Source: Clostridia bacterium (lineage in GTDB: Bacteria > Bacillota > Clostridia > Christensenellales > Borkfalkiaceae). Taken from it: 6,379 nucleotides of DNA. The notes beneath the pieces are model-generated. The model had not been told where the DNA came from, made no database searches, and saw nothing but the letters and a program-made list of their open reading frames with translations. The stretch lies in the NCBI GenBank assembly GCA_017505675.1, contig JAFVOV010000100.1, positions 1-6,379 on the forward strand. Reading direction: 5' to 3'. Positions 6,052-6,379 of this stretch are shown one piece after another. The position numbers and the translations under genes are program-made. Numbering within the stretch: position 1 is the first letter of the stretch; each line of letters starts with the position of its first letter.

Positions 6052-6379
6052 ATGAATTACAAAATGGTGTTAAGCATTTTGGGTAAAGTTCTTTTAATAG
6101 AGGCGGTGCTTCTTCTTTTCCCGATGCTGGTAGGTTTTATATACGGCGAAAATACTTTCGTATCCTTTTTAGTGCCTATACTTGCGCTTATTGCGGTGGG
6201 CGCGCCGTTATCTTTTTTGAAAAAAACCGATAACGTTATGTACGTAAAAGAAGGGTTCGTTACCGTTGCGCTTGCGTGGATAATAATGTCTTTAATAGGC
6301 GCAGTTCCTTTCGTTATAAGCGGGGAAATCCCTAATTATATTGACGCGGTTTTTGAAACGGTTTCAGGCTTTACTACTA
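6052..6379 (+). CDS. trkH: Trk potassium uptake system membrane subunit TrkH, 5' part (3' end outside window)
   Basis: TrkH is the membrane channel-like subunit that conducts potassium into the cell. The 109 visible residues show three membrane segments, near residues 7-31, 36-56 and 69-90. The third sits in the typical stretch YVKEGFVTVALAWIIMSLIGA followed by VPFVISGEIPNYIDAVFETVSGFTT. The last part leads into the first pore loop: in this family SGFTTTG forms the first selectivity filter, and the window cuts inside it. A full protein would be about 480 residues, so roughly three quarters is missing. The start lies one base after the trkA stop, and I see only a weak AAGA upstream, so translation is probably coupled to trkA. 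KtrB is a close relative, but pairing with a double-RCK TrkA favours TrkH. Confidence 0.93.
   Translation, partial: MNYKMVLSILGKVLLIEAVLLLFPMLVGFIYGENTFVSFLVPILALIAVGAPLSFLKKTDNVMYVKEGFVTVALAWIIMSLIGAVPFVISGEIPNYIDAVFETVSGFTT

Overview
The window looks like ordinary chromosome from an AT-rich, low-GC Gram-positive bacterium, most likely a member of class Clostridia in Bacillota. The pointers are strong GGAGG/AGAGG-type ribosome binding sites, sigma-A promoters close to consensus, a lysine-rich lipoprotein signal peptide, a clostridial-type pyruvate formate-lyase activase and a purC subtype that I associate with gut Clostridia. The lineage is inferred from style and protein resemblance, not proven. 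I see no mobile element, CRISPR array, rRNA or tRNA.

Layout. (1) Bases 1-547 hold the 3' two thirds of pflA on the + strand; its start and the radical-SAM cysteine motif lie before the window. (2) A perfect 26-base palindrome at 552-577 ends pflA and also ends the converging gene at 586-1164 (- strand), a YgjV-family membrane protein. (3) purC (- strand, 1226-1924) lies behind a good promoter at 1964-1992 and ends at a hairpin (1180-1206) squeezed between purC and the YgjV gene. (4) The 237-base gap 1925-2161 is a divergent promoter region. Leftward it drives purC. Rightward a perfect TTGACA-17-TATAAT promoter drives a small acidic lipoprotein of unknown function (2162-2485), which has its own terminator (2498-2533). 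(5) A 668-residue U32-family protein with RlhA-like architecture (2589-4595) has no ribosome binding site, and its likely -10 box sits 6 bases before the ATG, so it may be translated from a leaderless mRNA. (6) An extended -10 promoter (4613-4641) drives trkA (4698-6050) and trkH (6052 to the window end), a Trk-type potassium uptake operon with a 1-base junction.

How the genes relate. Most are separate transcription units with unrelated housekeeping roles: anaerobic pyruvate cleavage, purine synthesis, probable RNA modification and potassium transport. The only clear operon is trkA-trkH. I found no convincing new multi-gene system. The best leads are the leaderless arrangement of the U32 gene, the small lipoprotein with a DxDxDG loop behind a consensus promoter, and the YgjV gene whose promoter is not apparent.
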